Assembly: GCA_003021235.1 (NCBI GenBank)
Contig: PXQR01000022.1
Coordinates: 1 to 36,825, forward strand
Length of the DNA stretch: 36,825 bases
DNA from: Halobacteriales archaeon QH_6_64_20
Lineage (GTDB): Archaea > Halobacteriota > Halobacteria > Halobacteriales > Halococcaceae
Direction of reading: 5' to 3'
Shown here: positions 1 through 9,375 of the stretch, one piece after another
Numbering within the stretch: position 1 is the stretch's first letter
Layout of the letters: the number at the start of each line of letters is the position of its first letter
The notes under the pieces: generated by a model
Told to the model about the DNA's origin: nothing
Seen by the model: the letters and a program-made list of their open reading frames with translations, nothing else
The model's database searches: none
Translations under genes and position numbers: made by a program

Positions 1-225
1 GAACACGAGTAGTCACGAAGCCCGCGGCGATCGAGAGAGATTACCCGGCGAGTTCGATCGACCGATGAAGTCGAATCGAGCCGCGGTGTGAGCCTATTCG
101 CCGACGTCAGGTAGCGTATACCCAACTTTCGCACATATCTACGGGCGTAGAAGATCGACCAACTGTCCGGTTCCGAAAGCCGAAGGTATAAACACCTAAA
201 CACACATCATTTGAATGCTTTAACA
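1..225. other. Leading intergenic stretch
   Basis: I see no convincing coding sequence here. The last 40 bases become AT-rich and contain the TATA-like box listed separately, so this is probably the promoter side of the BCCT gene plus the edge of whatever lies to the left. Confidence 0.5.
187..192 (+). promoter_or_regulatory. TATA-like box before the BCCT leader ORF
   Basis: The sequence TATAAA lies in a short AT-rich patch. A start about 27 bases downstream would fall near 214-216, roughly ten bases before the ATG of the small leader ORF at 226 and about 135 bases before the transporter start at 351. Confidence 0.45.
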
Positions 226-354
226 ATGAATCGATCGACAACGAGGAGCGAAACGGTGGGTACCGCCGGAAGAGTCGGACCAACCGGGCCCGAGTTCGTG
301 ACGGCGACGACTCCGGCGATCAGCACGTCGCTCGTCGAGAGGGTGAATCGATGA
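226..354 (+). CDS. Possible 42-residue leader peptide upstream of the BCCT transporter
   Basis: An ATG at 226, just past the expected transcription start, opens a 42-codon frame starting MNRSTTRSETVG. Its TGA overlaps the transporter ATG as ATGA (351-354). This is the arrangement expected for translational coupling. The peptide has no domain I recognise and is Thr/Ser rich. Alternatively it is noncoding leader sequence and the overlap is chance. Sequence alone shows only the open frame, the promoter-proximal position and the stop/start overlap. Confidence 0.3.
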   Translation: MNRSTTRSETVGTAGRVGPTGPEFVTATTPAISTSLVERVNR

Positions 355-1959
355 AGCCGTGGTACGCGTTCGGCCTGGACGACGCGGGCAACGACGAGAA
401 AGCACTCTTTTTCGTGACCGCTTCGGCCCTGTTCCTGTTGGCGATTATCGGGCTCGTGAACCCGCAGTTCCTCAACAGCACGCTCACCGGGGCGTACGAC
501 TGGGTACTCAACTACTTCGGATGGTGGTTCATGGCGCTCGGGTTCGCCTTACTGATCTTTTCCTTTTTTATGGTGCTCTCACGGTATGGCAACATCCGAA
601 TCGGCGGCCAGGACGCAGAACCCGAGTTCGGGACCTTCTCGTGGCTCGCGATGGTCTTCACCGTCGGGTACAGCGGATCGATCATCATCTGGGGGGTCCC
701 CACAGCCGCTGCCGGTCACCGGGGCCTCGATCGAGTCGCTCGCGCTTTCGTTCATGTTCATTCACGAGGTCTTCCCCGGACTCGCCATGTGGTATCCGCC
801 CTTCGCGCTCGCCTTCGGGCTCATCGTGTATACCCGTGGCACTGACGATTACAAGTTCAGTTCGATGCTGAAGGTGATATTCGGCGAGAAGGACCGAAAG
901 GTCTACTGGATCGTCGACTTAGCCGCGTTGATCGCCATCGTCGGCGGCGTCGCCGCAGCGATCGGGTTCACTGGTCAGGTATACGCTTCGCTCATGTCGA
1001 ACGTCTTCGGACTGGAGTCGAGCGTGTATACCTACGGCCTGTTCGTCGTCGTCGGACTCATCTTCCTCGGCGACGTGTGGTTGGGCTTGCGCAAGGGCAT
1101 TCGGAACGCCTCGCGGATCACGATCGTTCTCATGATCCTTTCGTTCGGGCTCGTCCTCGTCGTCGGCCCGACGCTGTTCATCCTCGAGATCGGCCTCGAC
1201 GCCGCGGGGATCTGGCTGAGCAACATGCTCCGCCTGTCGCTGTATACCGCGCCGACGGCCGCCGCGGCCAACTGGCCACAGGGCTGGACGAGCTTCTGGT
1301 GGGCGTGGTGGGCGGCGTGGGGCCTGTTCGTCGGAAGTTTCGTCGCCCGCGTCTCGAAGGGCCGCACCATCCGCGAGACGTTCGTCTTCCTGGTCGTCAT
1401 TCCGGGATTCTTGCTCTGGGTACTTCACTCGATCATCGGCGGCTGGGTGCTCGCGCCCGGCTACATCGGCCCGGTCACCGAGGCGCTATCGAACGGTATC
1501 CCGGCGGCAGTGGCACAAGCCGTCGCCATCACCCCGTTCGGATGGTTGCTCGGCATCATGCTCGTGCTCGTCATCGCGGGGTTCGTGCTTACCTCGCTGG
1601 ATTCGGCGGTGTATATCCTCTCGGCGATCACCCTCGGCAACGACACCCCGAACGCCCGCAACCGGGCGTGGTGGGGGGCACTGCTTTCGTTCCTCGGGAT
1701 CATGACGCTCGAACTGCCCGTCTTCGATGCCATGCAGGCGTTCCCAACGGTACTCGCGTTGCCGTTTACGGCGTTTATTCTGCTGATAGCGTACGCCAGC
1801 TACATTACTGCCCGCGAGTACTACGCGGAGAACTTCGGGCCGATGGATGGGGACCCGTACGTCGGTCTCAGCGACGACGAACCGTCGCCGTCCCGAGAGG
1901 ACACGACCGGCGAAGTCGACCGGCCCGTAGCCGAGGAAGGAACCGGCGGCGACGACTAA
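351..1959 (+). pseudogene. BCCT family transporter, frameshifted
   Basis: This is a betaine/carnitine/choline-type sodium-coupled transporter for compatible solutes, with about 12 membrane segments. The first 115 or so residues read in one frame (MKPWYAFGLDD..., with the family segment SRYGNIRIGGQDAEPE) and the rest in another. The second part carries the BCCT hallmark around WWAWWAAWGLFVGSF followed by ARVSKGRTIRE. The switch falls at a run of six G (691-696): five G would give a continuous IIIWGSPQPLPVTGAS and a protein of about 535 residues, normal for the family. The usual GEP-type segment after the conserved WG is absent, so a short deletion is as likely as one extra base. The C-tail is acidic. 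It could be a sequencing error; as written the protein is truncated. Confidence 0.8.
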
Positions 1960-2092
1960 CTCCTCTCGTTTCGATCATCCGAGCCGTCCCGTTCCGGTGA
2001 GAGGCCGTGAACTTGCCGAGACGCTACTGACCGGGAACTCCGCTCGGGATACGTGCGACCGGCGATACCGAACGGAGTCGCGCGGGTCTCGA

Positions 2093-4201
2093 TCAGATCT
2101 CCGTCACGCGCCGATAATCGGTATCGAGGGCCGCGGCGTCCTCGGACAGGAGCGCTACGACGACGAACTCGGCGTAGTCGCTGAAGTGCTCGACGAGCGC
2201 CGCGATGCGATCGGCATCGATCGCTTCGAGCGAATCGAGTAGCATAAACGGCATCGACTCGTGCAGATCGTGGGCGAGATAGCCCGCGAGCGCGAACACG
2301 AGTCCGGTGACCTCGCGCTCGGATTCGGAGAGGTGGGCGGTCGTGTCCTCGTACGTGGTCCCCGAGTCGGTGCTACGGACCACGTGCAGGTCGAAGACGC
2401 TTTTGGTAGCCGTCCGGCGACCGTCTCGGACGTCGGTCTCGCGACGTTCGAGCCAGATCCGGTCGATGTTCTCGTAGTCGAGCAACTCCAACACGGTCTC
2501 CATATGCTCGTTGAACTCGGCGATGGCCTCCCCTTCGATGTGTTCGATCCGCCCGCGCAGATCGGTCAACTCCGCTCCGAGCTCCTTGCGCTGTGCTTCG
2601 AGCCCCTCGCGCTCGGCGAGGCGTGCTTCGACCGATTCGATCTCTTCGGCGACTTCCTCGCGTTCGTGCCGGAGGCGACCGAGTTCGAACTCGAGTCGGT
2701 TCGCCCGCTCGTGTAGGTCGAGCAACTCGTCGTATTCTTCCGCTTGGAGCGTTTCGACCTCGGCTTCGAGGGTTTCGACCTCTCCTTCGAGGGTCTCGCG
2801 TTCGTCGTCGAGCTCGGCGAGCCGGGCCTCTCGGTCGTCGATCTCGGCCTCGATGTCGCGGAGCTCGCGCTCCGTTCGTTCGCGCTGGCGTCGCCGGGAT
2901 TCGATCTCCGTCTTTCGATCCTCCAGGTCGTCGATCTCGCCCCGGAGCGACCGGCGCTGTTCGAAGTACTCGGTGCGTACCTCCCGCAAGCGATCGAGGG
3001 TCGTCTCGATGCGCTCGCGATCCACGTCGGAGCCACACGTCCAGCAGACCACCTCGGAGTCGGCCAACAGCTGGCCAGTGAGCGCGCTCGCTCGGTTTTC
3101 CGTGCCGTCCGCGTTCGTTCCCTCGATTCCGCCGGTTTCGCCGTTCGAAGTGCCGCCGTCCCCGTCACGTAAGGCGTTGAGCACGGCGGTGCTGGCGCTG
3201 TCGCCTTCGAGCATGTCCTCGTTGAACCCGATGATCGTTCCGAGTTCCGAAACCGTCGTTTCGAGCGCCTGGACTCGATCGCGGCGTTCTTCGAGTTCGG
3301 CCTCGATCCCGTCGAGATCAGTCGTCGAGAACGTCGTTTCGGCCGTCCCGTCCTCGTCGTTCCCGCCATCTGCGGGGTCCACGAGGTCCGTGGGGTTCGA
3401 GGAGTCCGTGAGGTCGTCGAGGTCGGTTTCGAGATCCTCTCGTTCCTCCCGGAGGGCGTCGATGCTCTTTCGTTCGCTCTCGATGTCCAGGCGGACTTCC
3501 TCGACACCACTGCGGGCGCTACTGAGGTCGTCGAGCGTGGCGTCGAGCTCTGCCTTTTCCTCGCGAGTTTCCTCGACGTCCGCGTCGACGTCGGCGAGTT
3601 CGGCTTCGGTCTCGTCGAAGGCGGCTCGTTTCTCCGCGATCCGGTCGTCGAGATCGGTGAGCCGGTCTTCGAGGTCAGGGTGGCGATCGGCGAGCCGGTC
3701 GAGCTCGTCGAACTCCTCGTCGAGCTCGCGTCTTTCGGCTTCGAGCTCCTCGATTTCGGCCTGGAGCGCGTCGGTATCGACCGGGCGCATGATGAGTTCG
3801 CGCAGATCGTCGCCGCGGGCGACGGCACGGCGTGCCTCGTTGGTCTCCAGTAGAAAGGCGAACAGATCGGCGAGTTCGGCGCTCTCGACGTAGGGCTCGC
3901 CGCCGGTGGCGATCGGCGTCGCGTCGGTCGGAGTCGTGTCGTTCGTCCGGGTGAGCGTACGGGTGTAGACATCGTCCCCGGTAGCGAGCCTGACACGCCC
4001 CTCGTCGGCGTCGCCCTTGAGCGAGACGTGCTCGCTACCCAATACGGCCATCAGCGCCCGTAGTAACGACGTCCGGTTCGTAGCGTTACGACCGGCGAGA
4101 ACCGTCACGCCGGGCGTCAGGACTACCTCGGTATGATCGATTCCGCCGACGTTATCGGCAGTAAGTCGGACTCCCTCCTCGTCGGTCCGTGTCGAGTACA
4201 T
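2093..4201 (-). CDS. sph3: Archaea-specific SMC-related coiled-coil ATPase (Sph3-like)
   Basis: The 702-residue protein has SMC/Rad50 layout. An N-terminal head carries a degenerate P-loop (AGRNATNRTS near residues 36-45, with Arg where Lys is usual). Two long acidic coiled coils flank a central CWTC zinc-hook-like turn near residues 384-387. The C-terminal head has a signature-like LSESERE and a Walker B-like FMLLDSLEAID, with Ser in place of the usual Glu. In haloarchaea such proteins sit next to rdfA, and the neighbouring Haloferax locus is implicated in cell shape. Here it lies 109 bases downstream of rdfA on the same strand, probably one unit. The odd ATPase motifs are, as I recall, typical of this subfamily and not decay. 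The symbol follows the Haloferax neighbour and is less certain than the family. Confidence 0.82.
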   Translation of the reverse strand: MYSTRTDEEGVRLTADNVGGIDHTEVVLTPGVTVLAGRNATNRTSLLRALMAVLGSEHVSLKGDADEGRVRLATGDDVYTRTLTRTNDTTPTDATPIATGGEPYVESAELADLFAFLLETNEARRAVARGDDLRELIMRPVDTDALQAEIEELEAERRELDEEFDELDRLADRHPDLEDRLTDLDDRIAEKRAAFDETEAELADVDADVEETREEKAELDATLDDLSSARSGVEEVRLDIESERKSIDALREEREDLETDLDDLTDSSNPTDLVDPADGGNDEDGTAETTFSTTDLDGIEAELEERRDRVQALETTVSELGTIIGFNEDMLEGDSASTAVLNALRDGDGGTSNGETGGIEGTNADGTENRASALTGQLLADSEVVCWTCGSDVDRERIETTLDRLREVRTEYFEQRRSLRGEIDDLEDRKTEIESRRRQRERTERELRDIEAEIDDREARLAELDDERETLEGEVETLEAEVETLQAEEYDELLDLHERANRLEFELGRLRHEREEVAEEIESVEARLAEREGLEAQRKELGAELTDLRGRIEHIEGEAIAEFNEHMETVLELLDYENIDRIWLERRETDVRDGRRTATKSVFDLHVVRSTDSGTTYEDTTAHLSESEREVTGLVFALAGYLAHDLHESMPFMLLDSLEAIDADRIAALVEHFSDYAEFVVVALLSEDAAALDTDYRRVTEI

Positions 4202-4310
4202 GTCTCATGCCAGTCGCCTGTCCGACTAAGACGTTACTATACTGTAGGGAGGCGTGACGCCCGTATGCGTGTAAGTTTTTGTCGGCTCGGCGTCCGTCGT
4301 ATCCGTGCGC

Positions 4311-4910
4311 CTACTGCGTCTCGGTGTCACAGTCACAGCCCCCGTCGCCGAGCAGGGTAGGTACGTCGGTGTGGGTGCCACAGTCCTCACACACTACGCG
4401 GACGTCGACGAGCACGCTGAACGTCCCGAGCGTGATCGTTCCGGCGTCGCGCAACGAGTGCAAGCGCTTCTCGGCGACGGCGACGAGCCGGCTTCCGAGC
4501 CGTCGGATCGTGCGCTCGGTCTTCCCGGCGCGATCGCCCACCGGCTCCGAGGAATGTTCGACGCCTCGTTGCTTGGTGAGATAGGTGTGAATGGCCTGAT
4601 GGGAGACGAAGTCCGTGCGTAATCGTTGGGGGTCGATGCCGTTGCGTTCGAGGGTCGTTTCGGCTTGGGTGCGGACGCCAGTGCTCACGTCCTCGGCGGT
4701 GAGCAGGCGATAAGTGTTCGCGACCTCGCCGTCGAGCGTGGTCATCCCGGCTTCTGCCATCGCCGCGCGTAGGAGCTCTCGGTTGAAGTACTCCGCCAGA
4801 TCCCGGAGGCTCCGTCGTTCGTCGGCGTCACCGGTCCAGGAGGCGATCAGCTGCTCGTCCATCCCCGGCAGCGAGTACTCCGTGAGGAGTCGATCGACCT
4901 TACTGTTCAT
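4311..4910 (-). CDS. rdfA: Rod-determining factor RdfA
   Basis: This 199-residue protein begins MNSKVDRLLTEYSLPGM and continues with a WTGDADERRSLRDLAEYFN segment, the usual start of the haloarchaeal RdfA family, a factor needed for rod shape in Haloferax volcanii. The frame stays open 13 codons further upstream (to 4949), but I chose the ATG at 4910 because the conserved region starts there. The C-terminus has CEDC and a CDCD cluster that look like a zinc-ribbon knuckle. It lies directly upstream of the SMC-like gene in the same direction, matching the rdfA-sph3 neighbourhood. Its exact biochemical role is unknown to me. Confidence 0.82.
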   Translation of the reverse strand: MNSKVDRLLTEYSLPGMDEQLIASWTGDADERRSLRDLAEYFNRELLRAAMAEAGMTTLDGEVANTYRLLTAEDVSTGVRTQAETTLERNGIDPQRLRTDFVSHQAIHTYLTKQRGVEHSSEPVGDRAGKTERTIRRLGSRLVAVAEKRLHSLRDAGTITLGTFSVLVDVRVVCEDCGTHTDVPTLLGDGGCDCDTETQ

Positions 4911-5506
4911 CTGTCGACGACTTCGCTTGGTATCGGTCGAGCGGACCACCCGTCATCGCCGGCCGCTATTCGCTCCGAAGTAATGGGTGATTCGGTGCGA
5001 CGGGACGCGCCGATGTAGAGTCGTGACGATCCTCTTGTTCCCTTCTGACGAACAAGCTAAAACTGACTTAGTGCCAGACTAATGGCCACCGTATCAAGCA
5101 ATTCGAAATCTTTTCCGGCAGTAACTGGCATAATTATACTAATTTGCGCTTCGAGAGGGGGCGATTTGATAAAAGGTTTGTTTTTGAGGGATGAATTCTC
5201 GGAGCCGATTCGCGCCGGTCCTGATCGCGCCGACGGTCCAGAGAGTGATTTCGGGCAATCCGTCACGAAGCAGTTCGTTCCGAAGGCGTACCGTCCTGCA
5301 TAAGTGAACAGGTGGATCGACGTGTCGCGCCCGTCGCCCGGCTAACCGAACACGGACACTGAAGAGTGTTCGCCCGACAGCATCGATCCTCGCAAAAGCG
5401 CTACTTCGTGGGACACCGACCGGGCTGTCGTCCCTCCGAGACGGTACGGATGGGGGGTACGGATTGGGGGATGCGGGCACCCGTCGCCCACGGAAACGCC
5501 GGGTCG
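4911..5506. other. Gene-free stretch between rdfA and the sugar ABC ATPase
   Basis: About 600 bases without a convincing gene. The part from about 5040 to 5200 is clearly AT-richer than its surroundings and holds short inverted elements (TTAGT/ACTAA around 5069-5083) and a TATA-like run (ATAATTATAC near 5130). The right end has a G-rich near-duplicate, GGTACGGATGGGG then GGTACGGATTGGGGG (about 5443-5470). A 73-codon frame in the AT-rich part has no recognisable motifs and is probably chance. Confidence 0.5.
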
Positions 5507-6679
5507 TCAGTCGGTGGCAACGGTCGCGCTCTCGTCGGTCGCCGGCGCGGCGGCGTCACGGCTGTTCTTGACGGCTTCGCCGCCGTCGCGCGCGAAGAGA
5601 TGGATTTTGGCTTCGGGGAAGAGTACGTCGACGGCCTCGCCTACCTGGTGGTGTCGGTCCCCGTCGATGCTCGCGGTGTAGGTCGTCCCGCCGATCGTCA
5701 AGTGGAGATAGGACAGTTCGCCCATCGGCTCGATGACCTCGATCGGGGCATGGACGACGTTTCGCGCCCCGTCCTCGGCGATCTCGATGTGTTCCGGACG
5801 GATCCCGAGCGTGAGTTCCCGCGGGGCGTTACGGAGGTGCTCTTGCAGGTCGGCCGAGAGGTCGTAGCTAAACGCCTTGTGGCGGAGTTCATCGCCGGTG
5901 AACTCGACCGGGAGGAAGTTCATCGAGGGCGAGCCGATGAAGCCGGCGACGAAGGCGTTCGCCGGTTCGTGATAACATTCGAGCGGCGTGCCGACCTGTT
6001 GGAGTTCGCCACCGTCGAGGATGGCGATCCGGTCGCCCATCGTCATCGCCTCGGTCTGGTCGTGGGTCACATAGACCGTCGAGGTGCCCAGATCCGCCTG
6101 GAGCTGTTGGATCTCCGTGCGCATCTGCGTTCGGAGCTTGGCGTCGAGATTGGATAGCGGTTCGTCCATCAGAAACACTTCGGGCTCGCGGACGATCGCC
6201 CGGCCGAGCGCGACGCGCTGTTGTTGGCCCCCCGAGAGTTCCTTGGGTTTCTTATCGAGCAGTTCGGGGATCTCGAGCAGTTCGGCGATCTCCTCGACGC
6301 GGTCGTCGACCTCCGACGAGGACAGATCGGTGGTGATCGACAGCCCGTACCCGATGTTCTTTCGGACGGTCATGTGCGGGTACAGCGCGTAGTTCTGAAA
6401 CACCATCGCCATGTCTCGCTCTTTGGGTTTCAGGTCGGTGATGTCCCGGCCGTCGAGCGAGATTCGTCCGTCGGTCGTGTGTTCGAGCCCGGCGATACAC
6501 CGTAACGTAGTACTCTTCCCACAGCCCGATGGCCCGACGAGTACGAGGAACTCGCCGTCGGCCATCTCGATGCTCAGGTCGCTGACCGCGACGATCCCAT
6601 CTCCGTCGTCGTCTCCGCTTTCATCTCCGCCCCCGCCGCCGAACACCTTCGTGAGGTTCCGCAGTTCGAGCTCACCCAT
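5507..6679 (-). CDS. Sugar ABC transporter ATP-binding protein (UgpC/MalK type)
   Basis: The 390-residue ATPase powers the carbohydrate importer encoded just upstream. It has Walker A GPSGCGKST, Q-loop region MVFQNYALYPH, signature LSGGQQQR, Walker B VFLMDEPLSNLDA and switch VTHDQTEAMTMGDRI. The C-terminal third is the MalK-type regulatory OB-like domain (GIRPEHIE). A Gly/Asp-rich insert (FGGGGGDESGDDDGDG) sits in the first strand region, an acidic low-complexity loop I would call haloarchaeal decoration. It is the last gene of the minus-strand row permease-permease-glucosidase-ATPase. A separate upstream promoter is possible. Confidence 0.92.
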   Translation of the reverse strand: MGELELRNLTKVFGGGGGDESGDDDGDGIVAVSDLSIEMADGEFLVLVGPSGCGKSTTLRCIAGLEHTTDGRISLDGRDITDLKPKERDMAMVFQNYALYPHMTVRKNIGYGLSITTDLSSSEVDDRVEEIAELLEIPELLDKKPKELSGGQQQRVALGRAIVREPEVFLMDEPLSNLDAKLRTQMRTEIQQLQADLGTSTVYVTHDQTEAMTMGDRIAILDGGELQQVGTPLECYHEPANAFVAGFIGSPSMNFLPVEFTGDELRHKAFSYDLSADLQEHLRNAPRELTLGIRPEHIEIAEDGARNVVHAPIEVIEPMGELSYLHLTIGGTTYTASIDGDRHHQVGEAVDVLFPEAKIHLFARDGGEAVKNSRDAAAPATDESATVATD

Positions 6680-6719
6680 GGAACCAGTCCTTCATTGGGC
6701 CCCTGTTTCGAACGACTGG

Positions 6720-6728
6720 TAATAAATC
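6720..6728 (-). promoter_or_regulatory. TATA-like box and hairpin before the ABC ATPase gene
   Basis: On the minus strand GATTTATTA lies 41-49 bases before the ATPase ATG, implying a short leader. Between it and the start is a 7-bp inverted repeat, ACCAGTC (6683-6689) with GACTGGT (6714-6720). This suggests the ATPase can be transcribed apart from the upstream glycosidase; the hairpin may be an operator or the end of the upstream message. Confidence 0.35.
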
Positions 6729-6794
6729 CCCGGCCGGAGCCCGGACGACCTCGTGCTTTCTCGCATTCGTCCTCGTGCTCGTACCCGTTTGTGT

Positions 6795-9179
6795 TCACCA
6801 CGCCGCGCGAACGCGCTCGTCGACGGCGTCGTAGGTCCACTGGCCTCGGTCGAGATCGTGTTCGGCCCTCACGAGCGTCTCGCCGTCGATCGAAACCGCC
6901 TCGGGACGCTCCAACACGCCATCGACGCGCACCGAACCCGTCTCGACGCCCGCTCCGTCGAGATCGATGTCGACTCGCGGTCCGTTGTCCTCTTTCCCGC
7001 CGCGAGCCCCGGTATCGACGCGCACGGCGAGGTCACACACCCGGTCGGCGTCCTCGTCGTAGAACGGAAAGGTCGCGTCGGTTGGGCTGTTACGGTACGC
7101 AACGGCTCGGAGCGTGAGATGCGCCGGTGTTCCCTCCTGCACCGTTTGGGTCGCTTCGCCGAACGGGACGAGGTGGCCCGCCCGGAGGAAGATCGGCATC
7201 ACGTCGAGCGGCGTCTCGATCGTGACCGTCCGACCGCCCGCGTAGCGCTCGTCGCTCCAGTACTCGACCCACTCGCCGTCGGGCAGGTAGACGTCGCGCT
7301 CTCTCCTCGCGTAGAACACCGGCGCGATCAACAACGCGTCGCCCAGCAGGAACTGGGTGTCGAGCCGGTGGACCCGGGGGTCGTCCTGAAACTCGAGGAC
7401 CAAGGGCCGGACGACGGGCACGCCCGTTCGCGCCGTCCGTTCGGCATGCGAGTAGAGATAGGGTATGAGTCGGTAGCGCAACCGGGCGTAGCGCTTGAAG
7501 ATTTCCAACGCCCGGTCGCCAAAGGCCCACGGCTCGCGCGGGGTCGTGCCGTGACAGCGCGTGTGACTCGACAGGAGGCCGAACTGCGCCCAGCGAATAT
7601 ACAGTTCCGACGACGGTTCGCCGCGGAAGCCGCCGACGTCGTGGCTCCAGAAGCCGAATCCCGACAGCGACGCCGACAGCCCACCGCGGAGGGCCGCGAT
7701 CATCCCGCTAAAGGACGTCTGTGGATCGCCGCCCCAATGCACCGGATACCGTTGACTGCCCGTCCACGCCGAGCGCGACCAGAGGAAGGCGTTCTCGCCG
7801 TGCGCTTCCCGAACGACGTCGAAGACCGCCTCGTTGTACAAGTAGGCGTAGTGGTTGTGCATCGCCGCGCCGCTCCGGCCGTTGGCTAACACGGCGTCGT
7901 CGGGTACGTACTCGCCGTAATCGGTCTTGAACGTATCGACACCCATGTCGAGCAGTGCTCGATGTTTGTCCTGCCACCACTCGATCGCCTCGGGCTCGGT
8001 GAAATCCACGATCGCTCCCCGGTAGTCGCCCTGGCAGGTCCGATCCATCACGTAGGGTTTGCCCGTCCCGTCGGTCACGAAGTAGCCCTCGGCCGCGGCG
8101 GTCGCGAAGGCGTCGGTGTCGACCGGCACGTGGGGATGTTCCCACAGCGAGACGCGAAAATCCCGGTCGTGGAGGTCGGCGATCATCCCCTCCGGATCGG
8201 GGAACTGCTCGGTGTCCCAGACGAGATCGGTCGAATGCGAGTCGCGCATCCAGAAGGGATCGAGGTGAACGACGTCACAGGGGACCTCCTCGTCGCGCAG
8301 GCGGGTCGTGATCTCCTCGAGTTGTGAGCGCGACTCGTAGCCCATTCGGGACATCCAGACGCCGAAGCTCCACTTGGGAGGCCGTGTCGGGCGACCGGAA
8401 AAGGCGGTGTAGCGTTCGAGGACGGTCTCGAACGCCGGTCCATAGAAGAAAACGAACGCGAGCGCGTCGTCGGCGACCGACATCGTCCCGCTCGCGGTCG
8501 AGGATTGGCCCAGGTCGTAGTTCACCTCACACGCGGTGTCGACGAGCAGGCCATAGCCCTTCGTCGAGAGGTGAAAGGGGACGTTCTTGTACGCGCCCTC
8601 GGTCTCGGTGCCGAGCGATTCGACGTGCCATAGATCGAAGGAGCGACCCACGCGATCGAGCGACGTGAACTGCTCGCCGAGGCCGTAGATCCGCTCCTCG
8701 GGGTCGATCCGGAACGCGGTTCCGGTGTCGGTGATCCGCTCGGGACCGTGATTTATCTCCTCCTCGTCGAACCAGAGCGGTTCGACGCGCCGGTCGCCGC
8801 GGACGTCGATGTCCGCCGGCTGGGCTTCGTAGATCGTCTCGCCCGCCGCTTCGACCGCGAAGGACCACGGGTCGAGGCCAACACGGACTTCGAGAACACC
8901 CGTGTCGATGACGACGGTACCGTCGATCTCCCGTATATCGAGGTCGACCGGCTCGCTGACGCGTTCTTCAACGTACTCGGGGTACTCCCGCGGCGTTTCG
9001 ACCTCGCCGTTCGCCCGCAGTTCGAACCGGAAGACCGTCGGGCTGTAGAAACGAAGCGTGAGCGGGAACGTCCCGCGCTCGACCAGTCGGGGTTCGTCGC
9101 GCACGCTTTCACACTGGAAGGTAACCGTGTCGTCGCTGGAGACGTACTCGCTGATAGCGGAAACGGTAGTCCGTGGCAT
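6795..9179 (-). CDS. yicI: GH31 alpha-xylosidase (YicI type)
   Basis: The protein should release alpha-linked xylose from xylosides and xyloglucan-type oligosaccharides (EC 3.2.1.177). From the ATG at 9179 it has 794 residues, close to YicI (772). The nucleophile motif is KTDYGEYVPDD (Asp420) and the acid/base is the final Asp (485) in PVHWGGD. Around them are MHNHYAYLYN and LSGFGFWSHDVGGF, which match the YicI branch rather than maltase-type GH31. No signal peptide is seen, so it acts in the cytoplasm on imported sugar. ATGs at 9194 and 9227 are also in frame; 9179 or 9194 fits the T-rich box at 9213-9218. It sits between the permease genes and the ATPase of the importer, with xylose dehydrogenase nearby. 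Confidence 0.88.
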   Translation of the reverse strand: MPRTTVSAISEYVSSDDTVTFQCESVRDEPRLVERGTFPLTLRFYSPTVFRFELRANGEVETPREYPEYVEERVSEPVDLDIREIDGTVVIDTGVLEVRVGLDPWSFAVEAAGETIYEAQPADIDVRGDRRVEPLWFDEEEINHGPERITDTGTAFRIDPEERIYGLGEQFTSLDRVGRSFDLWHVESLGTETEGAYKNVPFHLSTKGYGLLVDTACEVNYDLGQSSTASGTMSVADDALAFVFFYGPAFETVLERYTAFSGRPTRPPKWSFGVWMSRMGYESRSQLEEITTRLRDEEVPCDVVHLDPFWMRDSHSTDLVWDTEQFPDPEGMIADLHDRDFRVSLWEHPHVPVDTDAFATAAAEGYFVTDGTGKPYVMDRTCQGDYRGAIVDFTEPEAIEWWQDKHRALLDMGVDTFKTDYGEYVPDDAVLANGRSGAAMHNHYAYLYNEAVFDVVREAHGENAFLWSRSAWTGSQRYPVHWGGDPQTSFSGMIAALRGGLSASLSGFGFWSHDVGGFRGEPSSELYIRWAQFGLLSSHTRCHGTTPREPWAFGDRALEIFKRYARLRYRLIPYLYSHAERTARTGVPVVRPLVLEFQDDPRVHRLDTQFLLGDALLIAPVFYARRERDVYLPDGEWVEYWSDERYAGGRTVTIETPLDVMPIFLRAGHLVPFGEATQTVQEGTPAHLTLRAVAYRNSPTDATFPFYDEDADRVCDLAVRVDTGARGGKEDNGPRVDIDLDGAGVETGSVRVDGVLERPEAVSIDGETLVRAEHDLDRGQWTYDAVDERVRAAW

Positions 9180-9375
9180 GAAGGCGTGTTCCATGTAGGG
9201 ACACTGGCCAGCAAAAAAGGCTGTCATCGTCGGCTACAGTTCACGTTCTTCGTCTTCGATCGATCGCCGACGTTCGGCCGGTAGGCGGTCGCTACCGCGG
9301 TTCCGATTCGGGGGAAAACCACCGATGCCCGGCGATCGGCGGCGACCGACGATCGGTCGAAGATCGGTCTCGGAG

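Noticed and set aside
2511-3893. 460-codon plus-strand open frame rich in Ser and Arg opposite the SMC-like gene
   Set aside because: Its composition is the reverse-strand image of the acidic coiled coil; no motif or promoter, and the minus-strand gene is clearly real.
5082-5303. 73-codon plus-strand frame in the AT-rich patch
   Set aside because: No recognisable motif or family, no clear promoter for it, and the reverse strand is equally open.
9119-9127. GGTAACCGT inside the alpha-xylosidase gene, matching part of the 11470-11486 palindrome
   Set aside because: It is within coding sequence, lacks the other half-site and can arise by chance from Val-Thr codons.
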